From contig NZ_LDZY01000003.1 of the NCBI RefSeq assembly GCF_001029285.1, positions 248,001 to 312,000 of the forward strand: DNA of 64,000 nt, written 5' to 3'. The notes below the pieces were generated by a model that did not search any database, had not been told where the DNA came from, and saw only the letters and a program-made list of their open reading frames with translations. Position numbers and translations under genes: made by a program. Source of the DNA: Desulfosporosinus acididurans (GTDB taxonomy: Bacteria; Bacillota; Desulfitobacteriia; Desulfitobacteriales; Desulfitobacteriaceae). Shown piece after piece: positions 37,124-49,381 of the stretch. The stretch's first letter is position 1. The number at the start of each line of letters is the position of its first letter.

Positions 37124-37154
37124 GAACGATCCCTCCTCACGTCTTCCCCGTTAT

Positions 37155-37829
37155 CTAGGCAACGCTTTTCTTTTGATTTGTCAATTTACGATTAATATAA
37201 AGCTGCTGCAGAATTGAAACACAATTCATCGTAACCCAATATAAGGCTAAACCTGACGGCACCGTAGCACTAATATAGGCAAAAAATATAGGCATTATGT
37301 ACAACATTGTTTTCTGAGTCGGATCTGATGAAGCATTAGGATTCGTGACCTTCGTTTGCAAATAGGTCGTAGCAGCGGCAAAAAGAGGTAAAATAATATG
37401 ATAACTTAAACTAAAACCATAAATTTTTGTTAAATCGAATCCAAGAAACCAATGTGCTGCATTAGCAGAAGCCCCATAAGGAAAATTCCGCAGAGTACTG
37501 TACAAACCCCAAAAGATTGGCAATTGAATTACAATAGGTAAACAACCACCCATAGGATTTACTTGGTTCTCTTTATACAACTCCATTATTTCGGCATTAG
37601 CTTTTTCTTTATCATTTTTATGTTTTGTTTGAATTGCTTTAATCTTGGGCTGTAAATCAACAGTTTTACGCATCGAAGCCATTTGTTTGTAGGTTAGAGG
37701 ATAAATAATAGTTTTAATCAAAATTGTTAATAAGATAATGGCTACACCATAATTAGGAAGACCCAAAGCAGATGATAGATTGTAAAAAATATTTAATAAA
37801 TAGGTCATCCATTGCACAATGATACTCAC
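37155..37829 (-). CDS. yidC: Membrane protein insertase YidC (SpoIIIJ-type)
   Basis: 224 residues, the short Gram-positive form with no large periplasmic domain. Five membrane segments are visible. The conserved core reads LLTILIKTIIYPLTYKQMAS (the Arg/Lys-containing TM2 region), MGGCLPIVIQLPIFWGLYS and the C-terminal GLALYWVTMNCVSILQQ. It inserts proteins into the membrane and supports sporulation signalling. The start is GTG with AAGGAGG. I see no lipobox Cys at the N-terminus, unlike the Bacillus protein. Confidence 0.96.
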   Translation of the reverse strand: MSIIVQWMTYLLNIFYNLSSALGLPNYGVAIILLTILIKTIIYPLTYKQMASMRKTVDLQPKIKAIQTKHKNDKEKANAEIMELYKENQVNPMGGCLPIVIQLPIFWGLYSTLRNFPYGASANAAHWFLGFDLTKIYGFSLSYHIILPLFAAATTYLQTKVTNPNASSDPTQKTMLYIMPIFFAYISATVPSGLALYWVTMNCVSILQQLYINRKLTNQKKSVA

Positions 37830-37840
37830 AAAAGCCCTCC

Positions 37841-38050
37841 TTAAACTGGATCATGCCCTCCCGGATGAAACGGATGGCATTTCAATATTCTCACAAGTGA
37901 TTTATAGCTTCCTCGAAATAAGCCATACTTTTGCAGCGCTTGAATCGCATATTCAGAACAAGACGGATAAAAACGACATGTTTGTCCTTTCAGAGGAGAA
38001 ATAAATTTTTGGTAAAAGCGCAAGAGCAGAATTAGTAGTTTCTTCATCAT
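37841..38050 (-). CDS. yidD: Membrane protein insertion efficiency factor YidD
   Basis: 69 residues. Family signature: [20 protein letters not shown], then [20 protein letters not shown] and a C-terminal [12 protein letters not shown]. It aids YidC function at the membrane. It starts with ATG 7 bp after the rnpA stop and lacks a strong ribosome site, suggesting translational coupling. Confidence 0.96.
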   Translation of the reverse strand: MMKKLLILLLRFYQKFISPLKGQTCRFYPSCSEYAIQALQKYGLFRGSYKSLVRILKCHPFHPGGHDPV

Positions 38051-38057
38051 TAACGAC

Positions 38058-38399
38058 TCATTTCGTGGTTAAAGCCTTTGCTTTTTTCAACATCATCATA
38101 ATAGAAGTTTCTACTTCCGGGAAGTAAACTCCTCTGATCCGAGGCCTTGCAATAAAAATAATTTGAATATCTGGCTTAATTTCAGAAATATGTAATCGAA
38201 CAACTTCGCGAAGCAATCTCTTCGCACGATTTCTCTGAACAGAATTACCTATCTTTTTTGATGCAATAAAACCAAACCGTTGTTGTTGTTTACCTTTTAA
38301 AATATAGATAGCGGCATATTTCTCGGAAAAATTATTGCCATTATCAAAAATTACTTTAAAGCCTGATTTTTTGCGTAGTCGAAATTCTTTTTTAAGCAT
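38058..38399 (-). CDS. rnpA: Ribonuclease P protein component
   Basis: 113 residues, basic. It contains [20 protein letters not shown] and LLREVVRLH, the RNase P protein signature that binds the catalytic RNA and the 5' leader of pre-tRNA. The start ATG has TGGAGGG. The gene lies between rpmH and yidD, as is universal in Firmicutes. Confidence 0.97.
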   Translation of the reverse strand: MLKKEFRLRKKSGFKVIFDNGNNFSEKYAAIYILKGKQQQRFGFIASKKIGNSVQRNRAKRLLREVVRLHISEIKPDIQIIFIARPRIRGVYFPEVETSIMMMLKKAKALTTK

Positions 38400-38487
38400 A
38401 AACCCTCCAGGCTTATATAAGAGACAATCCTATCATATTTTAACTCCTTAAGCTAAAAATTAAACCTGCTTTGCGGAGCGAATTAAA

Positions 38488-38565
38488 TTTATCCAATACT
38501 TTGCTTCGGTGGGAGGTAATGTCCCACCGAAGACCCGATGTTCAGCTTCAGCTAAACGAGTTCAC
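38488..38565 (-). repeat. Interspersed hairpin repeat, copy H (reverse orientation)
   Basis: Reading leftwards: GTGAACTCGTTTAGC-TGAAGCTGAACATCGGG, a strong middle hairpin (CTTCGGTGGGACATTACCTC then CCACCGAAG) and the end TATTGGATAAA. At 78 bp it is a short copy with both ends. It lies between rpmH and rnpA, downstream of the rpmH terminator. Confidence 0.8.
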
Positions 38566-38610
38566 TACATTTAAGCGAAAGCCGTTAGCTTATTTATCCT
38601 AGTTATACTA

Positions 38611-38635
38611 AAAAAGGCCACATAATTGCGGCCTT
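38611..38635 (-). terminator. Terminator-like hairpin after rpmH
   Basis: Read leftwards: AAGGCC, GCAATTATGT, GGCCTT, followed by TTTTTAG. It overlaps the rpmH stop codon. Partial read-through is needed if rnpA is to be expressed from the rpmH promoter. Confidence 0.72.
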
Positions 38636-38768
38636 AGACTGATAATTTTTTACGACCTTTTAATCGACGGCGTTTTATAACATTTCGCCCAGTTGGCGTA
38701 CTCATGCGACTTAAAAAACCGTGAACTCGCTTATGGCGACGATTCTTCGGTTGATATGTTCTTTTCAA
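38634..38768 (-). CDS. rpmH: 50S ribosomal protein L34
   Basis: 44 residues, the standard L34: [20 protein letters not shown] followed by [20 protein letters not shown]. The start is TTG at 38766-38768, eight bases after GGAGGTG; the upstream frame back to 38843 is not coding. It is the first gene to the left of oriC. Confidence 0.97.
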   Translation of the reverse strand: MKRTYQPKNRRHKRVHGFLSRMSTPTGRNVIKRRRLKGRKKLSV

Positions 38769-38828
38769 TTTAAAGACACCTCCTTTATAAAAGCGAAGAA
38801 GCTTACGAAGCAACAGACTTACTAACAG

Positions 38829-38858
38829 ATTATACTCTAACAATTTTTATTCTGTCAA
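38829..38858 (-). promoter_or_regulatory. Sigma-A promoter of rpmH
   Basis: On the minus strand: TTGACA, 18 bases, TATAAT, about 60 bp before the rpmH start. It diverges from the dnaA promoter across the origin. Confidence 0.82.
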
Positions 38859-38877
38859 GCAACTACACTGGAAAGGA

Positions 38878-39075
38878 TGTGGATAACATCTGGATTAAAA
38901 AAGTTATCCACTTGTGAATAATTTATAAAAACACGATATCTTCCTGTTGATAACCCTTAAAAAACTTGATATTATAATTTCACACCTTCTTGCACTACTG
39001 CAAATCATAGTTAATATTATCCACAGTTCGAATTTTGACCAAGTTATCCACAAATGTGTATAAGTTTGTGTATAA
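38878..39075. other. oriC, upstream DnaA-box cluster
   Basis: Seven boxes fit TTATNCACA or nearly so. Perfect TTATCCACA: 38878-38886 (reverse), 39017-39025 and 39044-39052 (forward). Variants: 38904-38912 (TTATCCACT, forward), 38913-38921 (TTATTCACA, reverse), 39055-39063 and 39067-39075 (both TTATACACA, reverse). The last four are packed within 60 bp just before dnaA, and the AT-rich stretch after them (39076-39115) could be the unwinding region. Gene polarity flips here. Confidence 0.9.
38947..38975 (+). promoter_or_regulatory. Likely dnaA promoter
   Basis: TTGATA, 17 bases, TATTAT, inside the oriC box cluster. DnaA boxes 40-100 bp downstream of it would allow DnaA to repress its own gene. 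Confidence 0.6.
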
Positions 39076-39125
39076 CTTTTTTATTGTCGTAATTACTAAT
39101 TTCTTAAAATAAGGGAGGTCCATTC

Positions 39126-40487
39126 ATGCCACCACTACCAATCACACCTCATTTATTGTGGCAGGAAACACTCGAAAAACTGAAAAATGAACTTACTAGA
39201 CCTAGCTTTGAGACATGGTTAAGTTCAACTCAGCTAATTGAGATTGATGGGGATACATTGGTAATCAGTGTTCCTAATGATTTTGCTAAAGATTGGTTAG
39301 AAAGTCGGTATGCATCTTTAATAAGGTCCTCCGTTCAATCAATTTTAGGCCACTCGATTAGCCTCCGCTTTGTTATCCCTTCACCAGAGGATTCTTTAAA
39401 AAAAGACCCAATTTTAGAGTCCCCTATACCAGAAAGTGCTCCAAAACAAAATGAACAAGTACCAAATTGTCTTAACTCTAAATATACCTTTGATACCTTT
39501 GTTATTGGCAATAGTAATCGCTTTGCGCATGCTGCATCACTTGCTGTTGCCGAATCTCCCGCGAAATCTTATAATCCTCTATTCATATACGGCGGCGTAG
39601 GTTTAGGCAAAACTCATCTTATGCATGCCATTGGCCATCATATATTACAACGTTCCCCGAATACGAGAGTGCTTTATGTTTCTAGTGAAAAATTTACAAA
39701 TGAACTCATTGATTCAATTCGCGATGAAAATGCCATTGAATTTCGTAATCATTATCGAAATGTTGATATTCTTCTAATTGATGATATTCAATTTTTGGCG
39801 GGAAAAGAACGAACACAAGAGGAGTTTTTCCACACGTTTAATGCCTTACATGAGGCCAACAAACAGATAATTATCTCCTCAGACAGGCCTCCTAAAGAAA
39901 TTCCAACCTTAGAGGATCGTTTGCGTTCAAGATTTGAATGGGGCCTGATCACAGATATTCAAGCACCGGACTTAGAAACACGAATTGCTATTTTGAGAAA
40001 AAAAGCTAAAGTTGAAAACTTGCAAGTTTCGAATGAAGTAATGGTTTATATCGCAGATAAAATTCATACTAATATTCGAGAACTCGAAGGTGCCTTAATT
40101 CGAGTTATTGCTTTCGCATCGTTAAGCTCAATGCCAATAACAGCCGAAGTTGCCATGGAAGCATTAAAAGATATTTTACCCAGCAATTCATCAAAACCAA
40201 TAACTATTGACACTATCCAAAACGCTGTTGCAGATTATTATCACCTTTCACCCAATGATTTTAAAGCTAAAAAAAGAACACGTGCAGTAGCATTTCCAAG
40301 GCAAATCGCTATGTACTTATCACGTCAATTAACAGACTCTTCATTACCGAAAATTGGCGATGAATTTGGAGGGCGAGACCATACTACGGTTATGCATGCC
40401 CATGAAAAGATTTCTCAAGCAATTCAAGATGATCCTATTTTGGAAAAGAAAATTAATGAATTGATACAACGCATTCAAAATGATTAG
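39126..40487 (+). CDS. dnaA: Chromosomal replication initiator DnaA
   Basis: 453 residues. Domain I ([20 protein letters not shown]) is followed by a variable linker at about 90-115. The AAA+ domain begins at [18 protein letters not shown], with Walker [17 protein letters not shown] near 155 and Walker [11 protein letters not shown] near 217. The C-terminal DNA-binding domain carries [15 protein letters not shown]. It melts oriC and loads DnaB. The start ATG has AAGGGAGGT. DnaA boxes lie on both sides of the gene. Confidence 0.99.
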   Translation: MPPLPITPHLLWQETLEKLKNELTRPSFETWLSSTQLIEIDGDTLVISVPNDFAKDWLESRYASLIRSSVQSILGHSISLRFVIPSPEDSLKKDPILESPIPESAPKQNEQVPNCLNSKYTFDTFVIGNSNRFAHAASLAVAESPAKSYNPLFIYGGVGLGKTHLMHAIGHHILQRSPNTRVLYVSSEKFTNELIDSIRDENAIEFRNHYRNVDILLIDDIQFLAGKERTQEEFFHTFNALHEANKQIIISSDRPPKEIPTLEDRLRSRFEWGLITDIQAPDLETRIAILRKKAKVENLQVSNEVMVYIADKIHTNIRELEGALIRVIAFASLSSMPITAEVAMEALKDILPSNSSKPITIDTIQNAVADYYHLSPNDFKAKKRTRAVAFPRQIAMYLSRQLTDSSLPKIGDEFGGRDHTTVMHAHEKISQAIQDDPILEKKINELIQRIQND

Positions 40488-40505
40488 TAAACTAACAGTT
40501 TTAAA

Positions 40506-40648
40506 TGTTGATAACCTGTTAATAGTATCTTGATAACCTAAAGCAAAATTATCGAATGTGGACATGTGGACAAACAGTATCTCTTGTCCACCAATTTTTC
40601 AACACCCTAAACTTAAGGAACTATAGCGAATTACATTAGTTATCCACA
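40506..40648. other. Downstream origin patch between dnaA and dnaN
   Basis: It holds a perfect DnaA box at 40640-40648 (TTATCCACA) and one-mismatch boxes such as TTATCAACA at 40506-40514 (reverse). AT-rich DNA lies between them. A bipartite origin with dnaA in the middle is known in Bacillus; this patch has fewer boxes than the upstream one. Confidence 0.6.
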
Positions 40649-40740
40649 CATTGACAAGGAATACTACTATAACTACTAAATATTATCTTATTATTAATAA
40701 TCGTCGTTTAGAACCGGGAAATAGCATAGGAGGATCCAAG

Positions 40741-41844
40741 ATGAAAATCTTCTGTTCAAAGGATTCATTAATTTCTGGAGTGAATGCTGTACAACGCGCG
40801 GTATCTGTCAAGAATACACTGCCCGTTCTTTCAGGAATCTTGATAAGTGCTGAGAAACAGAGTTTACGTTTTGCAGCAACTGACCTTGAATTAGGAATAC
40901 GATGTGAAATACCTGCTCAGATTGAGGAGGAAGGAACAATAGTAGTTCCAGCCAAATTATTTGCAGAGGTCGTTCGAAAACTACCAGATACAATGATAAC
41001 TATTAAAGAAGAAAATTTAGCAATTACTATTTATTATTACCAATCAGAAATAACCTTAAGAGGTTACGATCCGGAAGAATATCCTTTACTTCCTGATTTA
41101 ATTGACCCGATGTCATATACTATCCCTACACTAATTTTTAAAAATATGATAAGACAAACTATATTTTCTTGTGCAGTTGAAGAAAACAGACCTGTTTTTA
41201 ATGGAACTCTTATGCAAATTGAAGGTTCAAATCTCAGACTAGTAGCAACCGATACCCATCGCTTGGCTTATAGTATTTCAGAAGTAGAAAATCCTAAAAA
41301 TGCAAGTTTTAATGGTATCATACCGGCTAAGACATTAGCGGAAATATATCGTTTATTAAAAGATGAAGATGAATCGATTCAAATTAGTTTTAATAAGACA
41401 CAAGTCGTTTTCCAATTTGGTTTAATATATTTAGTATCAAGATTAATTGACGGAATGTTTCCGAACTATAAACAAGTAATTCCCCAAACTTGTGAAACAA
41501 AAATTAATTTGTCAGTAAAGAATTTTTTAGAAGCTGTAGAAAGAGCATCGTTATTATCTCATGATAAATCAGGAGCAAATATTATTAGAATTAAGGTCGA
41601 AAGTACGCAATTAAAAATTGATCAAACAACGGAATTAGGCAAAATATCTGAACAAATTGAGGTAACTACTCAAGGAAATGATGTAATGATTGCCTTTAAT
41701 GCCAAATTTTTAATTGATGCCTTAAAAGTTATTGATACAGATCAAATAATTTTTGAACTTTCCGGCCCTTATAGTCCAGGAGTGATGCGTCCTTTAGATA
41801 ATCCAAATTACCTTTATCTTGTTTTGCCTGTCAGAATATCATAA
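40741..41844 (+). CDS. dnaN: DNA polymerase III beta clamp
   Basis: 367 residues with the three clamp domains (about 1-120, 125-245, 247-367). Recognisable stretches are MKIFCSKDSLISGVNAVQRA, VATDTHRLAYSISEV near 165 and the C-terminal SPGVMRPLDNPNYLYLVLPV. It tethers polymerase to DNA. I start at the ATG at 40741 behind ATAGGAGGATCC; the open frame extends back to 40651 but that part does not look like a clamp. Confidence 0.98.
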   Translation: MKIFCSKDSLISGVNAVQRAVSVKNTLPVLSGILISAEKQSLRFAATDLELGIRCEIPAQIEEEGTIVVPAKLFAEVVRKLPDTMITIKEENLAITIYYYQSEITLRGYDPEEYPLLPDLIDPMSYTIPTLIFKNMIRQTIFSCAVEENRPVFNGTLMQIEGSNLRLVATDTHRLAYSISEVENPKNASFNGIIPAKTLAEIYRLLKDEDESIQISFNKTQVVFQFGLIYLVSRLIDGMFPNYKQVIPQTCETKINLSVKNFLEAVERASLLSHDKSGANIIRIKVESTQLKIDQTTELGKISEQIEVTTQGNDVMIAFNAKFLIDALKVIDTDQIIFELSGPYSPGVMRPLDNPNYLYLVLPVRIS

Positions 41845-41851
41845 ATGCCCT

Positions 41852-42946
41852 ATGAATATAATTGATTTTCATTTGCAAAATTTCCGTAACTATGACAAAG
41901 AAGTTGTGACATTTATTCCCGGAATTAATACCTTGATTGGAAATAACGGACAAGGGAAAACTAACATTATCGAAGGCATATACTATCTTTTAACCGGCAA
42001 GTCGTATAGAGTAAAAAGAGAGCATGAACTCTTAAAATGGGATAAAACTGATTTTCATCTTTATGGTGATTTTATTGTAAAGCACCATAAAATATTCTTA
42101 GAGAGCCACTACCAAAACAATAAAAAAAGAGTAAAAGTCAATCAAGTTCCCTGTCAACGTTTATCTGATTTTGTAGGTACCATAAATGTGGTTTTTTTTT
42201 CACCCGATGATCTTATTATGGTCAAAGGCGGGCCATCCGAACGCCGGAGATTCATAGATTTGCATATTGCTCAGATACGGCCTGGTTATGTAAGTTTGTT
42301 AAATGCTTATAACAAAGTAATTCAACAAAAGAATGCTCTTCTTAAAACGTATAACGATAAATCTCTAAAGAATTCTCAATTACAGCTTTGGAATGCACAA
42401 ATTATTGAACTTGGAACAAAAATTATTCTTCAACGCGATGAATTAACGAAGCAAATACAAAAGGTTGCTGATCAGATCTACATGAATCTAACCTCGCAAA
42501 AAGAAAAACTTGATATTAGTTATTATGCCTTAGGAAAAAAAAATATTCAGGATGCTTTGTTAGAATTTCCTGATTTGTTAAACCAGAAAATGGACCAAGA
42601 AATTGAACGACAGATGGTTCTTATTGGTCCTCACCGTGATGATTTACAGATACTTTTAGATGATAAACCTGCGCGTCTATATGCTTCACAAGGGCAACAG
42701 CGTTCTTTGGTTTTAAGTTTGAAACTTGGTGAATTAGAGTTAATACGTCAAGAAAAAGGGGAGTATCCTCTTCTTTTATTAGATGATGTATTGTCTGAAC
42801 TGGATAGTTTTAGGAGAAACTATTTAATAGAGTTTATTGAATCCTCACATATTCAAACGATAATTACCATGACAAGTGCTGAGAGTCAACTTGGTTCTGG
42901 GGCATTATTCCAAGTTGAACAGGGGCATATAAGGAGGGAACGATAA
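41852..42946 (+). CDS. recF: Recombination mediator RecF
   Basis: 364 residues, an SMC-like ATPase. Walker A is GNNGQGKTNIIEGIYYLL near 30, the signature region ASQGQQRSLVLSLKLGELEL is near 285, and Walker B is YPLLLLDDVLSELD near 312. It loads RecA at gaps. The start ATG at 41852 has almost no ribosome site and lies 7 bp past the dnaN stop, so it is likely coupled. The small S4-domain gene (yaaA) found between dnaN and recF in Bacillus is absent. Confidence 0.97.
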   Translation: MNIIDFHLQNFRNYDKEVVTFIPGINTLIGNNGQGKTNIIEGIYYLLTGKSYRVKREHELLKWDKTDFHLYGDFIVKHHKIFLESHYQNNKKRVKVNQVPCQRLSDFVGTINVVFFSPDDLIMVKGGPSERRRFIDLHIAQIRPGYVSLLNAYNKVIQQKNALLKTYNDKSLKNSQLQLWNAQIIELGTKIILQRDELTKQIQKVADQIYMNLTSQKEKLDISYYALGKKNIQDALLEFPDLLNQKMDQEIERQMVLIGPHRDDLQILLDDKPARLYASQGQQRSLVLSLKLGELELIRQEKGEYPLLLLDDVLSELDSFRRNYLIEFIESSHIQTIITMTSAESQLGSGALFQVEQGHIRRER

Positions 42947-43201
42947 ATGTATTTGCATCTTGGCGGTGATATGTTAATAAAAAAAGATAAAGTTGTGGCA
43001 ATTATAGATCTTGAAATAGCTTCTGAAGGTAAAGGGAATAACAGGTTTTTAACTAATATAAAAGACAATAATAAAATTATTTATATTTCTGAACCGGGTA
43101 AAGAAAAGTCACTTATTATTACAACAGAAAATTACTTTCTATCTCCGATTTCATCAACAACGTTATTTAAAAGATCCTTTTTTGCTCTAGATGAAAAATA
43201 A
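42947..43201 (+). CDS. remB: RemB-like DUF370 protein
   Basis: 84 residues. The N-terminal MYLHLGGDMLIKKDKVVAII and the following IDLEIA match the small DUF370/RemB group, which regulates matrix genes in Bacillus. It is found between recF and gyrB in many Firmicutes. Its ATG directly follows the recF stop codon (TAA-ATG), so translation is coupled. The C-terminal FFALDEK tail is variable. Confidence 0.9.
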   Translation: MYLHLGGDMLIKKDKVVAIIDLEIASEGKGNNRFLTNIKDNNKIIYISEPGKEKSLIITTENYFLSPISSTTLFKRSFFALDEK

Positions 43202-43230
43202 TTTTTAAATTGGTGCAATAAAACTAATTA

Positions 43231-43267
43231 GCCACTAAATGACATCTCAAAAAAGACGTTTAGTGGC
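43231..43267 (+). terminator. Hairpin after remB
   Basis: GCCACTAAATG and CGTTTAGTGGC form an 11-bp stem (one G-U) around a 15-base loop, but the tail AATTGTTC is poor in T. It may be a weak terminator or a pause between the dnaA-remB unit and gyrB. Confidence 0.5.
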
Positions 43268-43285
43268 AATTGTTCATAGTCAAAA

Positions 43286-43314
43286 TTGAAACAAAGTTTT
43301 ATTTAGTGTACAAT
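43286..43314 (+). promoter_or_regulatory. Sigma-A promoter of gyrB-gyrA
   Basis: TTGAAA, 17 bases, TACAAT, 35 bp before the gyrB start. Confidence 0.75.
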
Positions 43315-43319
43315 AATAA

Positions 43320-45284
<1,965 letters not shown>

Positions 45285-45298
45285 AGGAGTGCTCGTTC

Positions 45299-47767
45299 AT
45301 GTCGGATGAAATCCAAGGGGGAAAAGTTCTTCCTGTTGAAATTGCAGATGAAATGAAAAAGTCCTTTATCGATTATTCTATGAGTGTTATTGTCAGCCGG
45401 GCTTTGCCGGATGTTCGAGACGGACTTAAACCGGTTCATCGCCGAATTTTATACACACTTCATGAATTAGGTATGACCCCAACGAAACCATACAGCAAAT
45501 CTGCAAGGCTTGTCGGGGATTGTATGGCTAAATTTCATCCTCATGGAGATAGTTCAATCTATGATGCCGTCGTGCGCATGGCTCAAGATTTTGCCAGTCG
45601 TTATCCCCTAATTGACGGCCATGGAAACTTTGGATCCATTGATGGAGATTCTGCTGCTGCTATGCGTTATACAGAACTTCGTATGGCTAAAATGGCTACG
45701 TATATGCTGGCGGATATTGATAAAGATACTATTGATTTTACACCAAACTATGATGAAAAGCAGGACGAACCCACAGTCTTACCTGCTAAATTCCCCAACC
45801 TTTTAGTTAACGGTTCTTCGGGAATTGCTGTAGGTATGGCAACGAATATCCCTCCCCATAATTTAAGTGAAGTTATTGATGCTACGGTTGCTTTGTTGGA
45901 TAATCCTGATCTGACAACTGTGGATTTAATGAATTATGTTAAAGGTCCTGATTTTCCAACCGGCGGAATGATTATGGGGCATGAAGGGATTAAGGCAGCC
46001 TATTCAACAGGAAAAGGTTCAATTAAAATCAGGGCTAAAGCTGATATTGAGGATATGGAGAAATCAGGTAAGACAAGAATTGTTGTTACTGAAATTCCCT
46101 TTTTAGTTAATAAAGCAAGACTCATTGAAAAAATTGCTGAACTTGTCCGGGATAAACGTCTTGATGGTATTACCGATCTGCGGGATGAGTCTGATCGTAC
46201 AGGGATGCATATTATCATTGAGCTTAGACGGGACGTTAATCCTCAAATTATATTGAATCAGCTTTATAAACATACTCAAATGGAAGAAACTTTTGGAGTT
46301 AATTTGTTAGCACTTGTCAATAATCAGCCAAGAGTTCTGACTCTTAAAGATATGATTCACTACTTCATCGAACACCAAAAGGATGTTATTGTTCGCAGAA
46401 CGCGGTTTGAACTTAATAAAGCTGAAGCTGAGGCACATATCGTCGAAGGATTAAGAATTGCCCTTGATCATATTGATGAGGTTATAGCAACGATTCGTTC
46501 CTCCTCTGACGAGTCTGAGGCTCGAGAAAATCTATCGAATCGTTTTGGTTTAAGTGAGAAACAAGCCCAAGCGATTGTTGATATGCGTTTGAAACGTTTA
46601 ACAGGTTTAGAACGTGACAAATTAGAAAGTCAGTATCATGAACTTATGACAACGATAGCCTATCTTAAGTCAGTTCTTGCTTCACCTAGTATGGTTATTG
46701 AAATTATTAAAAACGAAATCAAGGAAATTCAGCAAAAGTATGGCGATCCACGAAGAACTTCTATAACTGTTGATGTCAGCAGGATGGATATTGAGGATCT
46801 TATTGCTGAAGAGGAAGTCGTTGTAACAGTTACCCATTACGGCTATATAAAACGTTTGCCTTTAAACACCTATAAGAGTCAAAATCGTGGTGGAAAAGGT
46901 GTTCATGGAATGGCTACCAAAGAGGAAGATTTTGTCGAACACCTTTTTATTACTTCAACTCATCATTATATTCTCTTTTTCACGTCACAAGGTAAAGTTT
47001 ATCGTCTGAAAGCTCATGAAATACCAGAAGCCAGTCGCACAGGAAAAGGAACGGCTATCATCAATCTCTTAAGTTTAAGCCCAAATGAAATGATTACGGC
47101 CGTGATGGCTATTAAAGATTATAGTCCGGATTATTTCTTAATTACCGCCACGAAAAAGGGTATTATGAAAAAAACAGCTCTGCAAGAATACGATTCATCG
47201 CGGCGTGAAGGCTTAATAGCTTTAACCCTTGATGAAGGTGACGAATTAATAGGAGTAAAATTGACCCAAGGTTTAGACAATATTTTGCTGGCGACACGTC
47301 AAGGAATTGCGATTCGCTTCCCGGAAGATGAAGTAAGATATATGGGTCGCACAGCACGAGGCGTGAAAGGAATAAAACTTGAAGATACTGATGAAGTTGT
47401 AGGAATGGAAGTCATCGGAGATGAAGGCGAACTTTTGACCATGAGCGAAAATGGCTTTGCTAAACGTACAGACCTTAAGGAATTTAGGGTTCAAGGCCGG
47501 GGCGGCAAAGGGATTATTGTTATGAAGTTAAATACTAAAACCGGTTTGCTCATTGGTGTAAAAGTTGTTAAAGCGGAAGATGAACTTATGGTAATTACAA
47601 ATAATGGAATTATGCTGCGTCTCCAAGTTTCAGGTATTTCCAATCAAGGCCGGACGGCCCACGGGGTTATGGCTATGAGAACTGGTGATGACAGTAAAGT
47701 TGTTGCCATGGCTAAGATTGTCGTGAGAGAGGAAGACAGCTCTGAGGAGACAGAATCTGAGGATTAA
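45299..47767 (+). CDS. gyrA: DNA gyrase subunit A
   Basis: 822 residues. The breakage-reunion domain opens [20 protein letters not shown]. The quinolone region reads [11 protein letters not shown], keeping the Ser and Asp of sensitive enzymes, and the catalytic Tyr is in [10 protein letters not shown]. The C-terminal beta-pinwheel carries the GyrA box as QNRGGKG near residue 528 (usual QRRGGKG) and further blade repeats such as [11 protein letters not shown] and [10 protein letters not shown]. The ribosome site is AAAGGAG. It is the last gene of the origin operon. Confidence 0.98.
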   Translation: MSDEIQGGKVLPVEIADEMKKSFIDYSMSVIVSRALPDVRDGLKPVHRRILYTLHELGMTPTKPYSKSARLVGDCMAKFHPHGDSSIYDAVVRMAQDFASRYPLIDGHGNFGSIDGDSAAAMRYTELRMAKMATYMLADIDKDTIDFTPNYDEKQDEPTVLPAKFPNLLVNGSSGIAVGMATNIPPHNLSEVIDATVALLDNPDLTTVDLMNYVKGPDFPTGGMIMGHEGIKAAYSTGKGSIKIRAKADIEDMEKSGKTRIVVTEIPFLVNKARLIEKIAELVRDKRLDGITDLRDESDRTGMHIIIELRRDVNPQIILNQLYKHTQMEETFGVNLLALVNNQPRVLTLKDMIHYFIEHQKDVIVRRTRFELNKAEAEAHIVEGLRIALDHIDEVIATIRSSSDESEARENLSNRFGLSEKQAQAIVDMRLKRLTGLERDKLESQYHELMTTIAYLKSVLASPSMVIEIIKNEIKEIQQKYGDPRRTSITVDVSRMDIEDLIAEEEVVVTVTHYGYIKRLPLNTYKSQNRGGKGVHGMATKEEDFVEHLFITSTHHYILFFTSQGKVYRLKAHEIPEASRTGKGTAIINLLSLSPNEMITAVMAIKDYSPDYFLITATKKGIMKKTALQEYDSSRREGLIALTLDEGDELIGVKLTQGLDNILLATRQGIAIRFPEDEVRYMGRTARGVKGIKLEDTDEVVGMEVIGDEGELLTMSENGFAKRTDLKEFRVQGRGGKGIIVMKLNTKTGLLIGVKVVKAEDELMVITNNGIMLRLQVSGISNQGRTAHGVMAMRTGDDSKVVAMAKIVVREEDSSEETESED

Positions 47768-47768
47768 A

Positions 47769-47797
47769 TTGACAAAACTATTGCAAGGTGTTACCAT
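47769..47797 (+). promoter_or_regulatory. Promoter of pdxS-pdxT
   Basis: TTGACA, 17 bases, TACCAT, beginning directly after the gyrA stop codon and 81 bp before pdxS. Confidence 0.6.
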
Positions 47798-47878
47798 GTC
47801 TGGAATCAGAAGTCAGGGTTTAGAAGCCAGATAAGAGATGATACTGGTACTAACATAAATTTTAGGAGGAATTATCAG

Positions 47879-48763
47879 ATGGCAGAATTCGGATCATTAA
47901 AAGTTAAGACTGGGCTCGCAGAGATGTTAAAAGGCGGCGTCATCATGGATGTGACGACTCCTGAACAGGCTATTATTGCTGAAGAAGCAGGAGCATGTGC
48001 CGTTATGGCTTTAGAACGTGTTCCTTCGGATATTCGTGCAGAAGGTGGGGTTGCGCGTATGGCAGATCCCACTATTATTCAAAGCATTATGGAAGTTGTT
48101 TCTATTCCAGTGATGGCTAAAGCAAGAATTGGTCATTTTGTGGAAGCTCAAATTCTCGAATCCTTGGGTGTTGATTATATTGATGAATCAGAAGTTCTGA
48201 CTCCAGCCGACGACGCCTTTCACATTAATAAACATGACTTTAAAGTTCCTTTTGTTTGCGGCTGTCGTAATCTTGGCGAAGCATTGCGCAGAATTGGCGA
48301 AGGTGCAGCTATGATTCGTACCAAGGGTGAACCAGGAACGGGAAATGTTGTGGAAGCTGTACGACATATGAGAACTGTCATGAGTGATATGCGCGCCTTA
48401 TCGGTTATGCCTAAAGAGGAGCTTATGACGGCAGCTAAAACTATGGGGGCACCTTATGAGCTGGTACTTTACGTAGCAGAACATGGAAAACTTCCTGTAG
48501 TTAACTTTGCTGCGGGCGGAATAGCAACACCGGCGGATGCAGCTCTCATGATGCAGCTCGGAGTAGATGGAGTTTTTGTTGGTTCCGGAATTTTTAAATC
48601 AGATAATCCTAAAGCAAGAGCTAAAGCTATTGTTATGGCAACAACCCATTATAATGATGCCAAGATTTTAGCTGAAGTGTCTAAGGACCTTGGACAACCT
48701 ATGACAGGTATTGAAATTTCAACTCTGACAGATGCTCAGCGTATGCAAGATCGGGGTTGGTAA
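47879..48763 (+). CDS. pdxS: Pyridoxal 5'-phosphate synthase lyase subunit
   Basis: 294 residues, a TIM-barrel dodecamer. It condenses ribose 5-phosphate, glyceraldehyde 3-phosphate and ammonia to PLP. Active Lys residues are in [14 protein letters not shown] near 20 and [14 protein letters not shown] near 80. [16 protein letters not shown] near 147 and the phosphate-binding [14 protein letters not shown] near 227 are conserved. The ribosome site is AGGAGG. pdxT starts 3 bp after its stop. Confidence 0.98.
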   Translation: MAEFGSLKVKTGLAEMLKGGVIMDVTTPEQAIIAEEAGACAVMALERVPSDIRAEGGVARMADPTIIQSIMEVVSIPVMAKARIGHFVEAQILESLGVDYIDESEVLTPADDAFHINKHDFKVPFVCGCRNLGEALRRIGEGAAMIRTKGEPGTGNVVEAVRHMRTVMSDMRALSVMPKEELMTAAKTMGAPYELVLYVAEHGKLPVVNFAAGGIATPADAALMMQLGVDGVFVGSGIFKSDNPKARAKAIVMATTHYNDAKILAEVSKDLGQPMTGIEISTLTDAQRMQDRGW

Positions 48764-48765
48764 AC

Positions 48766-49353
48766 ATGGAAAAACGTGTCGGCGTTTTAGCCTTACAAGG
48801 TGCATTTCGCGAGCACCGGCAGGTTTTGAAGCAATTAGGCTGCGATGTTGTTGAAGTGCGTAAAACAAGTGACCTTGAGGGAATCCATGGCTTGATTATT
48901 CCCGGTGGTGAAAGTACAGCAATGGGTAAACAATTGCAGATTAATGATCTCGGTGAAAAGATAAAAGAGCTGGGCGCAAAAGACTTACCAATCTTTGGGA
49001 CTTGTGCCGGTATGATTCTGCTCAGTAAAACAATTATAGACAGTGATCAGTATCGATTAAATTTAATGGATACAACAGTAGAACGCAATGCTTTTGGCAG
49101 GCAAATAGCTAGTTTTGAAACAGATCTTCAGGTGCCTGCTATGGGCACTCATCCTTTGCGCGCTGTCTTTATTAGAGCACCTTATCTTCGGGAAGTTGCT
49201 CCTAATGTAGGTATTTTAGCTGAGTTTGAGGGAAAGATTGTCTTTGCCCGACAAGGAAATTTATTGGCCAGTGCCTTTCATCCTGAGCTTACCCCGGATC
49301 ATAGGGTCCATCAATACTTTTTGGGTATGATTGATGAACATTGGGTAAAGTAA
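48766..49353 (+). CDS. pdxT: Pyridoxal 5'-phosphate synthase glutaminase subunit
   Basis: 195 residues, a triad glutaminase giving ammonia to PdxS. It shows [28 protein letters not shown] near 44, the nucleophile Cys in GTCAGMILL near 77, and [15 protein letters not shown] with the catalytic His and Glu. The start ATG at 48766 follows the pdxS stop; an upstream in-frame start would add only three residues. Confidence 0.97.
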   Translation: MEKRVGVLALQGAFREHRQVLKQLGCDVVEVRKTSDLEGIHGLIIPGGESTAMGKQLQINDLGEKIKELGAKDLPIFGTCAGMILLSKTIIDSDQYRLNLMDTTVERNAFGRQIASFETDLQVPAMGTHPLRAVFIRAPYLREVAPNVGILAEFEGKIVFARQGNLLASAFHPELTPDHRVHQYFLGMIDEHWVK

Positions 49354-49381
49354 AAGCGTTCATGGTATGGGAGGATTTAGT

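Noticed and set aside
45299-47767. Quinolone-resistance mutation in gyrA
   Set aside because: The [11 protein letters not shown] stretch keeps the Ser and Asp positions of sensitive enzymes.
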